Shown: positions 37,409-46,893 of the stretch, in pieces
How the letters are laid out: each line of letters starts with the position of its first letter
How positions within the stretch are numbered: position 1 is the stretch's first letter
Origin: Glossina fuscipes
Lineage: Eukaryota; Arthropoda; Insecta; Diptera; Glossinidae
Reading direction: 5' to 3'
DNA length: 64,000 nucleotides
Assembly: GCF_014805625.2 (NCBI RefSeq)
Contig: NW_023998431.1
Location: 4,847,602-4,911,601, forward strand
Made by a program: the position numbers and the translations under genes
The notes under the pieces: model-generated
The model's input: the letters and a program-made list of their open reading frames with translations, nothing else
Databases searched by the model: none
What the model was told of the DNA's origin: nothing

Positions 37409-38924
37409 TTAAAAAAAAGCAACAAAACCAACCTGACGGCCTCCATGCCGCATCAGAGATAGTAAAATTAATTGCTTTAACTAACTTTATCGAATCGCCA
37501 TTATTGATATTACTTTTCTCTATTTTACGCGTTGAAAGCCTTCAACCCGTAACAGTGACATTAGTCGCGAGAATTGATTTTCAGGATCAGCAAATAATGT
37601 TCCCTCTGTGTACAAATTGTGTGATAAAATTTTTTACACCAAGAGCTCTCCAATTACCTGAAATCTTACAGAACTTCGTCCCGATCTTCTTCACATTGTG
37701 TAAAAGACCATTTGGAGTAAGTCGGTTTTTCGTTAATGCGATCAGTGTCCAATTTTATTGAAGACTCTCTTAACACGCTTGCCAGAGTAGCTAGTATATT
37801 GAGTTTTTCTGACCTCTCATTCAACTTAAACCCCATCTGAAGCAATTTTATCCAAACGTTGAACAATTTCCTCGAACGCATCCAGTGCTATTGGCGAGGA
37901 AAGTGCAGTTCAGTGGATTTTATTGCGAGACTTGAATCCATTTGCTCTAAAAATACTCCTGTTCTTGGTATGTGAAAATTGAAAAAAAAAATTTTCTTGA
38001 AAATTTCTTGAAATTTGGCAATTTTAGCAGAAGGCGTAGTTAATTTAAAAACTTCATTATGAAACACATATGAAAATTATATCAGTTTTGTTAATGCGCA
38101 TAATATTACATTTTTTAGTTTTCAGTTCATTTACGCTTTTCCAATACAACATAAGCTGCTTCGAAACTAAAGCGCACGCACATTTATTTTATGCATTGAC
38201 TTTAAACCAATTGCCTTGAACTGAATTTAATTAATTTACAAGTTTTATGTAAATTTAATCACTTGTTGAATGTTTATGAAATTCCATAAAACATACGTTC
38301 AATCAATCAATCATTATTTCAATAACATTGCTGTTCTGTGTTCTTTTTTTTTTTTTTTTTTTTCTAAAGGCTTTAATCGGCTTAAATAGTATCCAATATA
38401 CTTTTCGTCTACACACGTTTTAATGTATTTTAATTGATGTGAGCTATGTTTTTTATTTTTGTTTTTGTTTACTTTTTTTTTGTGTGACCTATCATAGTAT
38501 GATTATAAAAACAGATTTTACTTTTGAAAGTCAATGCCTGTTAAGTATCTATCATCGTGTATCGTTTTGGTGTTTCCAGCTCTTTTAAACATCTAGGACT
38601 GTAGACAGGCTAGAACCATTTTTCAAACACAAAGTGTATCGTACTTTGTTTCGTTTTCGCCTTTTTTTTTCAATCGCAAGCGGCCAAGTTGCAACAGTCA
38701 ATGATGACTGCTAACGCGTAATGCAATTGGAAAGCTTTTCAGATCCTTTAAAAGAAGTACATGCGTTCGTACCGCAATTTTAATATTACGTCGCATTGTA
38801 ATCAAATGGCTGTCGGAAGTATGTAGTTTTCATCAAAGAGGGAAAATTTAAGCGCTTGATTAGTTGAAGGATACTTTAACGGCTAAGGAATTTATTTTTA
38901 CACTCGTTAACGAAGTGAAGGAAA
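37409..38924. other. Non-coding, nothing identified
   Basis: The 118-codon plus-strand ORF at 37,405-37,761 is open, but it has no recognised motif and an overlapping ORF opposite. Poly-T at 38,345-38,363. No gene supported. Confidence 0.45.
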
Positions 38925-39745
38925 TGAGTATATATATTTTGGCAAAATATATCCAACAACTAGAAGGAAACCTTAGAGGTCATAACAAGTGTATATATTT
39001 ATATACATGAGTATATATAAGCTTCCGTATCAATTTTTGAATCGATCAAAGCAAGTCCGTCCGTCTGTCCGTTCGTCTTTCCGTCTATGTATTTATTGTT
39101 TATGGCATGTATATCTTTTTTTTAAGGTGCCGACTTCAAATTTGGGAAAAACATTGCAAGCTTTCGCACGCACGTTAGTATTGGCAAATTGACCCAATCG
39201 ATCGAATGGTATTCTCCAAGTACGATATAGAATTGAGAATACGTCAGTTTGCAAAGGCAAAACTCAAGGGCGTCTTGCCCATTACCTAGAGGCTAGAGCA
39301 GATATAACGATAAAGAGTTCCAGTTATATTCTATGCATGATGGTACAATATTTGTATAGAAATTGCCCGCGTCCATTTAATATTCTAGATTCTCAAAATT
39401 ATATTTTTATCGGGCTTTATTTTTTTGACGATAAACATGGTTGGCACAGAACATTCGACCAGAGCCGCATATAATTTTTCGCGTTGTTAATATTTAATAA
39501 TTATACATATATATCAACTATTTGAAAATATTCATAACGCTTGGTGCGTTCAAAAAAAATCGAATTTCTTACACTATGAAATATTAATTGCCCTCAGCTT
39601 TTAATTACATAGAGGATAAGAGTGAATGGGATGAAATTTATTTTCGACCTTTTAAGTCACTTAAATAAAAGATTATTTAAAAAAAAAAAACTTCTTTATA
39701 TAATTTTTTCTTGAATAAGTTCGGTTGTGACTCGCTTACGAAGCG
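38925..39745 (+). repeat. Dispersed repeat family A, copy 5 (very diverged)
   Basis: Weak but ordered similarity: 'GAGTATATATATTTTGGCAAAA', 'CAACAACTAGAAGGAAACCTTAGAGGTCA', 'AAGTCCGTCCGTCTGTCCGTTCGTC', 'GACTTCAAATTTG', and 'AAGTTCGGTTGTGACTCGC' at the expected terminal position. Confidence 0.45.
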
Positions 39746-40547
39746 GCAGTCATATGTTTACTGTTATAAGTTCTATCAATCTAGAGTTTTGGGATAAACT
39801 GGAAATTACTCTTTTGACGCTAGTCTTGCATGGTACTTAACTTTTGGTTTGGACAAATGTAATTGCATTGCCTTTCCTATCTAAATAGGTTTTATGTACA
39901 GTGTATTCTAAATGATAACAAGCACAGTAATTGTTTTATTCTATAACCAGCAAACTCGATCCATCTCTTCTCATCTATATATTATTTTACGTAGGAAAAT
40001 TAAAATATGATTTCTTCAAGTTTTTTCAGTTAATTTCCCTTTATAACTTTGGTTGGCGTGTCACGCTGTTCTCAGAATCTGCATCAAGTTGTGTGGATCC
40101 GTATCAGCTTAATATAATGTATTTGGCAAACTACGTACACCCTACGAATGCAATGGAGACGGTGAAATTACTTTACTTTACCTTGTCATTTTCTCTAGAA
40201 CTACTTTGAAACTTTGAAGATTTCCTACTAATTATGTCACTTTATGTGTTTATGTGAATTAATAAAGGGTTTTTCATAAAAGTTTCAGTTTTGTAAGAGA
40301 TCGAATAAAATCAAAAACCTAATTAGGAAAAAGTTAATGATTTCTTTTCACGCAAATTCAAGCATACGTTCCTTGCAACTAAAATATCTTGTGCGGTCGT
40401 TTTCATAAAGCGATTAATGCAATAAAAGCGTTCTTAGGATGTTCACGACGCGTCTATCTGTCATGATGGCTTGAAACTTAGTTGCATTGTGTGCTTCTTG
40501 CTCTAATTTCACATTAAATATTTCAACTCATACATAATTAGATAATT
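39746..40547. other. Non-coding, nothing identified
   Basis: AT-rich. A 92-codon ORF at 39,931 lacks recognisable features. Confidence 0.5.
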
Positions 40548-40630
40548 GCCATATAGTCTAGTCGTTAGCATGCCAGGCAATTATTTGGAAAATCTAGATA
40601 ATTCGATCCTTTCGGTTCGGTAGGCTACAC
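40548..40630 (+). repeat. tRNA-Glu/Asp-like sequence (SINE or tRNA pseudogene)
   Basis: 'GCCATATAGTCTAGTCGTTAGCATGCC' closely follows the 5' half of insect tRNA-Glu (acceptor and D-arm, box A TAGTCTAGTCGTTAGC). The anticodon-arm region is altered, and a T-arm-like 'TAATTCGATCCT' (box B) follows at 40,599-40,610. The 3' acceptor strand does not pair, so it is a pseudogene or a retroposon head. Confidence 0.55.
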
Positions 40631-40878
40631 ATTGCAGGTCATTACCACACAAGCAGTGGAGCCTGTACTATGCATTTGTACTGTGTTTTATAAATGACTT
40701 AATGGTAAATATATGCATCCTTACAGAAGTCTGCGCGCTTGATGTCTCTTGCTCATGTTATTTCTGCATGTTTTTGCCCTTGGACGGAATTCATTTTGTG
40801 TCGTGATTTTCGAACATGATTATGGCCTGGGCTATAATGCTCTGCAGGTACACAAATATAATATTACATATGCATATA

Positions 40879-41682
40879 TTAGGTGCTTGATGGTTTTTTC
40901 ATTTGAAAAAGGCGTTTATTAAGAAGAACTCGTCTAATGTATATTTATCGAACTATTTCCCATCATTTTCTACAACATTTTTCCACCTTTCTAGCAACAT
41001 GTCGAAAGAGCGATATTGGTTTGGCAGCGATCCAATCCTCGACCTATTTTCGAACATCATCAACTTTGCGGACCCGCGTGTCAGCCAAATCATACTGTGT
41101 CGGTCTTCACAAATGGTGAGTAGGACGAATGTCGTAGAACTTTCCATTTGAGCCGCAACAATGTACACTTGATAACTCTTGAAATATGTGGCGGGTCATT
41201 GCAAAGCAAGCGAATGATTTTGCGTCTTTTAGGCGTTGCTAGCTTGCGGTCCTTTTTCCAACAATACATCGTTCAACTGGCTCAATTGACGTCTGTAGGC
41301 ATCTGTAGTAACAGTTTCGTTCGATTTTAGCAGCTCGTAGCACACTACACCTTACTAAGCCCATCATACACACACATAGCAAAATTTATCGCCATGAATA
41401 ATCCGCTTCGGTATCGATGCGAATGAGTCGCCTAGACTAACTCATGACTTTTTACGCTTACGATTGTCGTAGCAGACACACCTTTCATGCTAAAGTAATG
41501 AAGGTCGAAAATGCAATTTTGAGCGCTCCTTGATTAGCGTCGGCATACGACAATAACACCAGATGGAAAGTTGTTATTTTTTTGTAGAGAGGGGTGAAAA
41601 TCATCGAGTTTAACCATTACGTACCGTTCTTTATCATGTTCACCTTTAGAATTGGGCTATCAAAGTACGCGCAACCACCTAA
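40879..41682 (-). pseudogene. Internally deleted mariner transposon, copy M2
   Basis: An 804-bp element with imperfect inverted ends: TTAGGTGCTTGATGG at 40,879 and, on the other strand, TTAGGTGGTTGCGCG from 41,682. Both sit in TA/AT context, as expected for TA target sites. Minus-strand code includes 'VVCYELLKSNETVTTDAYRRQL' split near 41,300-41,370, 'SYSPF' in place of the PPYSPD block, 'IWLAD', and a C-terminus 'MLLERWKNVVENDGK' then a stop and 'FD'. That is the canonical mariner ending E-R-W-x-K-x-V-x-x-D-G-x-Y-F with the Tyr codon turned into a stop. Full mariners are about 1.3 kb. Here the N-terminal/central part is missing. Copy M1 shows a closely similar deletion around 'TTCGGTATCGATG'. 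Confidence 0.88.
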
Positions 41683-42111
41683 TATATGTGTAACAACATA
41701 TCGGTCAATGCGTCCTGGGATTAATTAAAAGGAAATTATTTTTTTTGGAAAATTCCACTTTATTCATCAACATCTCCTTGAAATGCCATGCAATTATCAC
41801 AATCTTTCCATAGCATTTCGGTGCTTTTTTACTAAAGGATGAGTCAAGACTTTGAAAATACGCTTGCGTTTCCGCAATGACTTTATTATTTTGGTAAAAA
41901 TCTTTGTCTCTGAAGCATCTTTTTGGGATTTGAAAACGGATGATAGTCGCCGATTCACTTTTCGATTATCGAGAGTGATTTTCAACATTTTTTTGATGTT
42001 ACCTGGTGGAAGAAGATTATATTCGGCAAACATGGGTTATTTTATACTCATTGCCGCTATTCTGAAAAAGGCTAAAAAGAAGAAAAAAAAACAAAATTTC
42101 GATACTCTATA

Positions 42112-42142
<31 letters not shown>

Positions 42143-42589
42143 GTACATGTCCTTTTATTTGACACCCATATAGAAGGGAACGTGAAGAAAAAATCAATTC
42201 AGCGCGTCGCGACATCGGCATATTTAATTTAGCATTAACATACTTAGCTTGTGGTAATCTATTTTGCAAGTCCGTTATTTGATACCAAATTTATTATACT
42301 GCTGAGAAGAAGTAAACCCTCCACAGTACATCTTCATGTGAGAAATGTACAGAATAAATTTCAATATGCTATCTTTTTTATCCCCTATGAGTAATAAGCA
42401 GAAGACGACAAAAACATGAAAAAATGAAAATGTGATCATTTATAACTCTGTATGGGAGTGGCCGGTTTCTTCAATAGCTGTCTCTGTTGCGGTTTATAAC
42501 CAATGTGTAGCAAAACGTTTTGTTTTTATTTTTGAAAACAGAAGCGGTCTCAGGTTATGTAGTAATGTGGTCGTGAACTCCTTAGATCG
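41683..42589. other. Non-coding, with AT microsatellite
   Basis: A 126-codon plus ORF (41,852-42,232) ends in a Tyr-Ile run produced by an AT microsatellite at 42,107-42,142, so it is not a credible gene. Confidence 0.5.
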
Positions 42590-42860
42590 ATTTGACCTAA
42601 TTCCAATACCAACCTGCTTGCAAGAACTTCCCAATCCTCTATCAAATATGAAGCTATTGCTGTATTTTTGCGACCAGGAAAATGTTTACTACAAACATTA
42701 GGTAAGACAGATGGACAAACGGGCATGCTTAAATTGGTTTAAAATTTCATACTGACCAAGAACATATGTACTTTACATAGTCTCTGAAATCTCATTCTGG
42801 GCGTTGCAAGCGCTTACACACAATAAATGTGACCATCACCGTTTGGCGATGGGTATACAA
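42590..42860 (-). repeat. Dispersed repeat family A, copy 6 (partial, minus)
   Basis: Reads as family A in reverse: 'TTTTTGCGACCAGGAAAATGTTTACTACA', 'AGACAGATGGACAAACGGGCATGCTTAAAT', 'GGGCGTTGCAAG' and terminal 'GATGGGTATA'. Confidence 0.65.
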
Positions 42861-43059
42861 ATATATATCTTTCAATGTTTTCTCTAACGAAAACTATAGC
42901 AATTAATTGTCTGATGAATAATTACCCAACAAATCGATTTGAAGTTTACAGTTTGTTCGCTGGAAGGATCAATGACTAAATATTTTGTAAATGGGTTTAC
43001 AAAGTATGGATTTAAAGGCTGCCGCATAACTCAAATCATATGCACGTGCATACATATTG

Positions 43060-43125
43060 AAAACTTTAGCGCACTTGAGACTTGAACTCGCGACCATTGA
43101 GTTGTTGGTAGGGATCCTGTGCATT
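43060..43125 (-). repeat. tRNA-Ser-like SINE, copy 3 (partial, minus)
   Basis: The minus strand has 'CAACTCAATGGTCGCGAGTTCAAGTCTCAAGTGCGC' as two adjacent blocks, then 'AAAGTTTTCAATA'. This matches the box B and body start of the 34.8- and 50.7-kb copies, but box A and the tail are not preserved. Confidence 0.6.
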
Positions 43126-44483
43126 TTCTTATTTTACTAGTATTCGGCGAATAAGTTTAATGAGAGTTGAACCAGGAGAAGGAGATATTTTTTGATTATC
43201 TTCCTTTTTTTGAGTTCATAAAAACAAATGCGAAAAGTTTGATGCACCGAAATACCGTTTTGCCGAGCGATAACTACGATTATCAAATAATTACAAAAAA
43301 CACTAATGTAGATTTTTGCTCTTCGTTCTTTGGTAAGTGGAAAGGCAAAGTCTGAACGAATCGTACGTAAATTTGAAAGCAGTGCTCGAAATGACAATAA
43401 GTCTAAGTAGTGGAAAATTCATGGAATATATTTGTTTTTTTTTTTTTTTAAGAAAAACGTAATTTCTCGTAATTTGTTAAGAGATTGCGTGCCGTATGTA
43501 AACGGCATGAAAACGTCTTCTATATGCAAATGCGAAAAAATAACGATATAAATGCAGGAATAGATAGTTCCTCCTTTATTTGTTTATTTGTGTATAAATT
43601 TATTTTTGTTTTTTCAACAATGATTGACGACGACTCGTGTTAGAAAGAATATGTGAATGAAGTGAAAATGATTTCAAATTACCCTAAACGTGTTGAATAA
43701 TTTACAACATAATCCACGTTAGGATTTTTTTTTATTTTTTTATTTTTTTTTCTTATTGAAATTTTATATACTCGGAAATACGATCTTAAGGCACTTATTT
43801 GTTTTTGTATTATTTAATTCAACAAATTATGTTAAATAAAAACATTCGCACATACATAAATTAGTGTTAAAATAATTAACAATTCCGCCGCCATTGACAA
43901 CAGGCTACGTACTGTTCAGATGGATACGAATGTGATAGAGCGGTTTACGCGTAGACCATTAATATGGTATTAAAAATGCATAAATTAAAGGACAGAAAAA
44001 ATGAATCGATAAAGCAGGTTTGCACCGGGGAGTCAAATAAATACACGCGTATACAGTAAAATTTGTTTAATTGAAACTTTTACTCCCGTATACATGCTTG
44101 CGTAAGCATGTTTTACTTAACCGCTTGACAATGTGTTTGCACTTGGGCTGAATTCGGTGATTTCGTTAAGCCATATCACTTGAAATCAATGTCGTGAGCA
44201 ATCATATGATTGCTTTGTAGACATAAGCACAGGGTGTGAAGGATTATCGTATTGAAATTTTGTTTTCCTTCTTATCATTTGCGGTGGACGCTTTCATTCA
44301 TTTTCTTTTTTTTTTCTCTCCTTTTCTGAGCACACAAACAAAACCGTATAACTAGTGAAAGATGGATGAAGTGCTAGATATCGAGAAGTTCCCTTAATTT
44401 TATTTAGTATTTTTTAGTTCATAAAATTGATTGATCTTTTTGTGTGCTTTTTGAAAGGGAAGCGAGTTCATTACGTACGAATT
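43126..44483. other. Non-coding, nothing identified
   Basis: AT-rich with T homopolymers (43,435-43,449; 43,729-43,751). No gene supported. Confidence 0.5.
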
Positions 44484-44484
44484 C

Positions 44485-44710
44485 AGTAGGTACGAAAACG
44501 AACAAAAAATATTTTATTCAAAGTATTGCCCATCATTAGTTATATATTTTTGCCAACTATCTGACAGTTTGCGGAAAAATCTGCTCTCTTCAGGCGAAAC
44601 ATTCATCGTTTTCGTTAAGTTTCGTAAAAAAAGTAAAGCGTTGCTCAGCAAGTTCGTGTGCCAACGATGCAAACAAGCTTGCAACGTACCGCTAACAGAT
44701 TTTACCTAGG
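44485..44710 (-). pseudogene. Mariner 3' fragment, copy M3
   Basis: The minus strand encodes 'LSDSWQKYITNDGQYFE' and a stop at about 44,514-44,565. This is the invariant C-terminus of mariner transposases. Further right, in another frame, lies 'HELAEQRFTFFTKLNENDECF', matching the GLADQHF..-region that precedes it in the family. The left end 'TAGGTACGAAAACG' near 44,486 could be the terminal repeat. It belongs to a different subfamily from M1/M2, because the C-terminus differs (YFE vs YFD, SW vs RW). The rest of the gene is missing or too decayed to see. Confidence 0.75.
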
Positions 44711-45543
44711 GATCGATGGAAGGATGTAATAGAAAACAATGATATCGCGTTGCCTTTTTTGATATATCGCTCAGCAAAGGATTCAAAATGGTTAGTTGTT
44801 TTTAATAGTGTTTCGTTTTAACCGTTTCACCACACTTTAACCGCTAACAATAGACCACAGTTTTCCCATTCTATTAACGAAAAATTATCGTCCAAGCGAT
44901 TCAGTCTCAGTCGATGTAGATGGTACGCCTAATTGGTACGCTTGCAATCCTTAACACTAGATTGCCAGATATTGGCTATATACGTAGTTTGCCCGAAATA
45001 AGTCAGTCTGACTCAAACATTAAATTTGAAAATTTTAGTTTAAAGAAATTTTATTTAAAGCAGTCTTTACTTTTTATATATATTGCGTTTTTAAAATACA
45101 TTTTGTGTAGATTTTTTTATTACATTTAACGCAGACTGCCTTGCTTCTATTTCTTTTGCATGTTTTTCTGTATATTACGTAAAGACGTGAAAGTATTTTC
45201 GGCTACATTTCTACAGTTAGTTCTTCAGCCAATTATAAAACGCATTTTTCTCTTGGAGCTTTTACTCGAGCGACCTCTTCATATAAAATCCAAGGATTGA
45301 TTTCTGTTAAATCTAAGGCTTTATAGATTAGGTGAAGAGTTCATCTGCGAGAGCCTGCTTTGGTACTACATTTTTGCGTCATCTAATCAAGTATATCGAC
45401 ACCATACTTATTATTATTATATTATTATCGTACAATTTCGGGGACACAGAGTTAAATTTTTTTCCCAATTTTTGTACTACGGTGGTTTAAGCTTAATGAT
45501 AGAGCCTTTTTATTGGGTTTACTTTTACATGAATATATATATA
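44711..45543. other. Non-coding, nothing identified
   Basis: AT-rich. Could include more of the mariner M3 5' part near 44,850-44,960, but I cannot show it. Confidence 0.4.
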
Positions 45544-46067
45544 TTAGTTTGGGGAAAAAGAAATCCATTATTTTTTCGGTAAATGGCTGCACTGATAGAT
45601 TTCTCGTAAAGTATCGATCAAACAATTTCNNNNNNNNNNNNNNNNNNNNNNNNNNNNNNNNNNNNNNNNNNNNNNNNNNNNNNNNNNNNNNNNNNNNNNN
45701 NNNNNNNNNNNNNNNNNNNNNNNNNNNNNNNNNNNNNNNNNNNNNNNNNNNNNNNNNNNNNNNNNNNNNNNNNNNNNNNNNNNNNNNNNNNNNNNNNNNN
45801 NNNNNNNNNNNNNNNNNNNNNNNNNNNNNNNNNNNNNNNNNNNNNNNNNNNNNNNNNNNNNNNNNNNNNNNNNNNNNNNNNNNNNNNNNNNNNNNNNNNN
45901 NNNNNNNNNNNNNNNNNNNNNNNNNNNNNNNNNNNNNNNNNNNNNNNNNNNNNNNNNNNNNNNNNNNNNNNNNNNNNNNNNNNNNNNNNNNNNNNNNNNN
46001 NNNNNNNNNNNNNNNNNNNNNNNNNNNNNTCATATAAAAATAATGGATTTCTTTTTCCCCAAACTAA
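45544..46067. mobile_element. Inverted-repeat DNA transposon with unsequenced interior
   Basis: About 32 bases starting TTAGTTTGGGGAAAAAGAAA at 45,544 recur as a perfect inverted copy ending at 46,067. The repeat runs through CCATTATTTTT on both sides. Both ends abut TA-rich DNA, consistent with a TA target duplication of the Tc1/mariner type. The inner left part continues 'TCGGTAAATGGCTGCACTGATAG' before the gap. Nearly all of the interior is N, so the transposase, if any, is unknown. Confidence 0.75.
45630..46029. other. Assembly gap, 400 N
   Basis: A run of exactly 400 unknown bases. The round number suggests an estimated or placeholder gap. Reading frames that span it are meaningless. 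Confidence 0.99.
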
Positions 46068-46106
46068 TATATAGTAGGAGTAGAGTCATTTGTTTTATAA
46101 AATTGT

Positions 46107-46645
46107 GTGGAAAACGGTGTCATATTTCCATTTTGGGCTTTGCAAGTTTACGTAATGCTTTTCTATTTGCCATTCATATTTCGTGTATCAATGGCTTGCG
46201 GCGAACATGGCAATGGTCATGTTATAGTGTGGATATGTATTGGATCCAATGGGGTCGGAAAATTGGTGTTTATGAATGTCATTCTAAACAAGGAGGATTA
46301 TTTAAGGCAATTGAAGGAAAATTTGAAAGAAAGTGCGGACAAGCTTGGTATCAGATTTTACCAAGATAACGACCTCAAGCGTAAATCCCGCTTAATCCAA
46401 GTATGGCTCTTATCCAATTGCTCCAAAATGCTTCATCCTCTTCCGCAAATCAACAGTCATAAAACCCGTCAAAAATATGCGGGATGAATTAGGCGTGTGT
46501 GTGCTAAAACGGTCAATCTCTTCCGTCCAAGATGTGAAAAGGTGACTACAAGAAGAGAATATAGTAAGATCCTTGTTACCTACACAAAAAAAATATGTCA
46601 AAACGTTTAAGCAACAAGGATAACACACCGAATATTTATTTTTAA
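46107..46645 (+). pseudogene. Tc1-type transposase, C-terminal half
   Basis: The plus-strand code 'GHVIVWICIGSNGVGKLVFMN' matches the Tc1 motif G-x-V-M-V-W-G-C-x-S-x-x-G-V-G-x-L. Then come 'YLRQLKENLKESADKLG' and 'FYQDNDLKRKS' (second catalytic Asp block Q-D-N-D-P-K-H), and 'LIQVWLLSNCSKMLHPLPQ'. After a frameshift near 46,452 the sequence reads 'STVIKPVKNMRDELGV' in place of SPDLNPIENxWDELGR, so the third acidic catalytic residue (Glu) is Lys. It ends with relics of 'SSVQDVKR', 'TYTKK' and 'KQQG'. Dead, with several frameshifts. The N-terminal half is absent: the inverted-repeat element with the gap lies immediately left and may have interrupted it. Confidence 0.88.
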
Positions 46646-46867
46646 TAATGGATATTTTTATATAAAAAACTGGATATTAATGACGCTATGTTTTTGAAGT
46701 TGGTGAAGTTATTTAATTTTCTTGTGTACTGGAATAATGTTTTGTTTATTTTTTTTTCTATACTTTAATAAATGTTCATTCTCTAGAAGTACAAAATAGT
46801 AAAATAAAATTTTAAATTTGAACAATGGACTAGATTTAACAAGCGTTTATTTATTGTCGAGCAAAAA

Positions 46868-46893
46868 AAGCCAATATTAATGAGACTCACTGT
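46868..46893 (+). repeat. Right terminal repeat of the Tc1-type element
   Basis: Reading inward from the right, the sequence is TACAGTGAGTCTCATTAATA. It starts CAGT next to TA, the usual end of Tc1-like elements. It lies about 250 bases beyond the transposase end, a normal distance. The left partner was not found. Confidence 0.6.

Noticed and set aside
41852..42232. A 126-codon plus-strand ORF
   Set aside because: Part of it is a Lys run and a Tyr/Ile run from simple repeats. No motif or homolog recognised.
45452..46037. Long ORFs of 174-193 codons on both strands
   Set aside because: They run through the 400-N gap, and almost all codons are unknown.
46107..46487. Intact Tc1 transposase gene
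   Set aside because: N-terminal half absent, a frameshift near 46,452 and a lost catalytic acidic residue.
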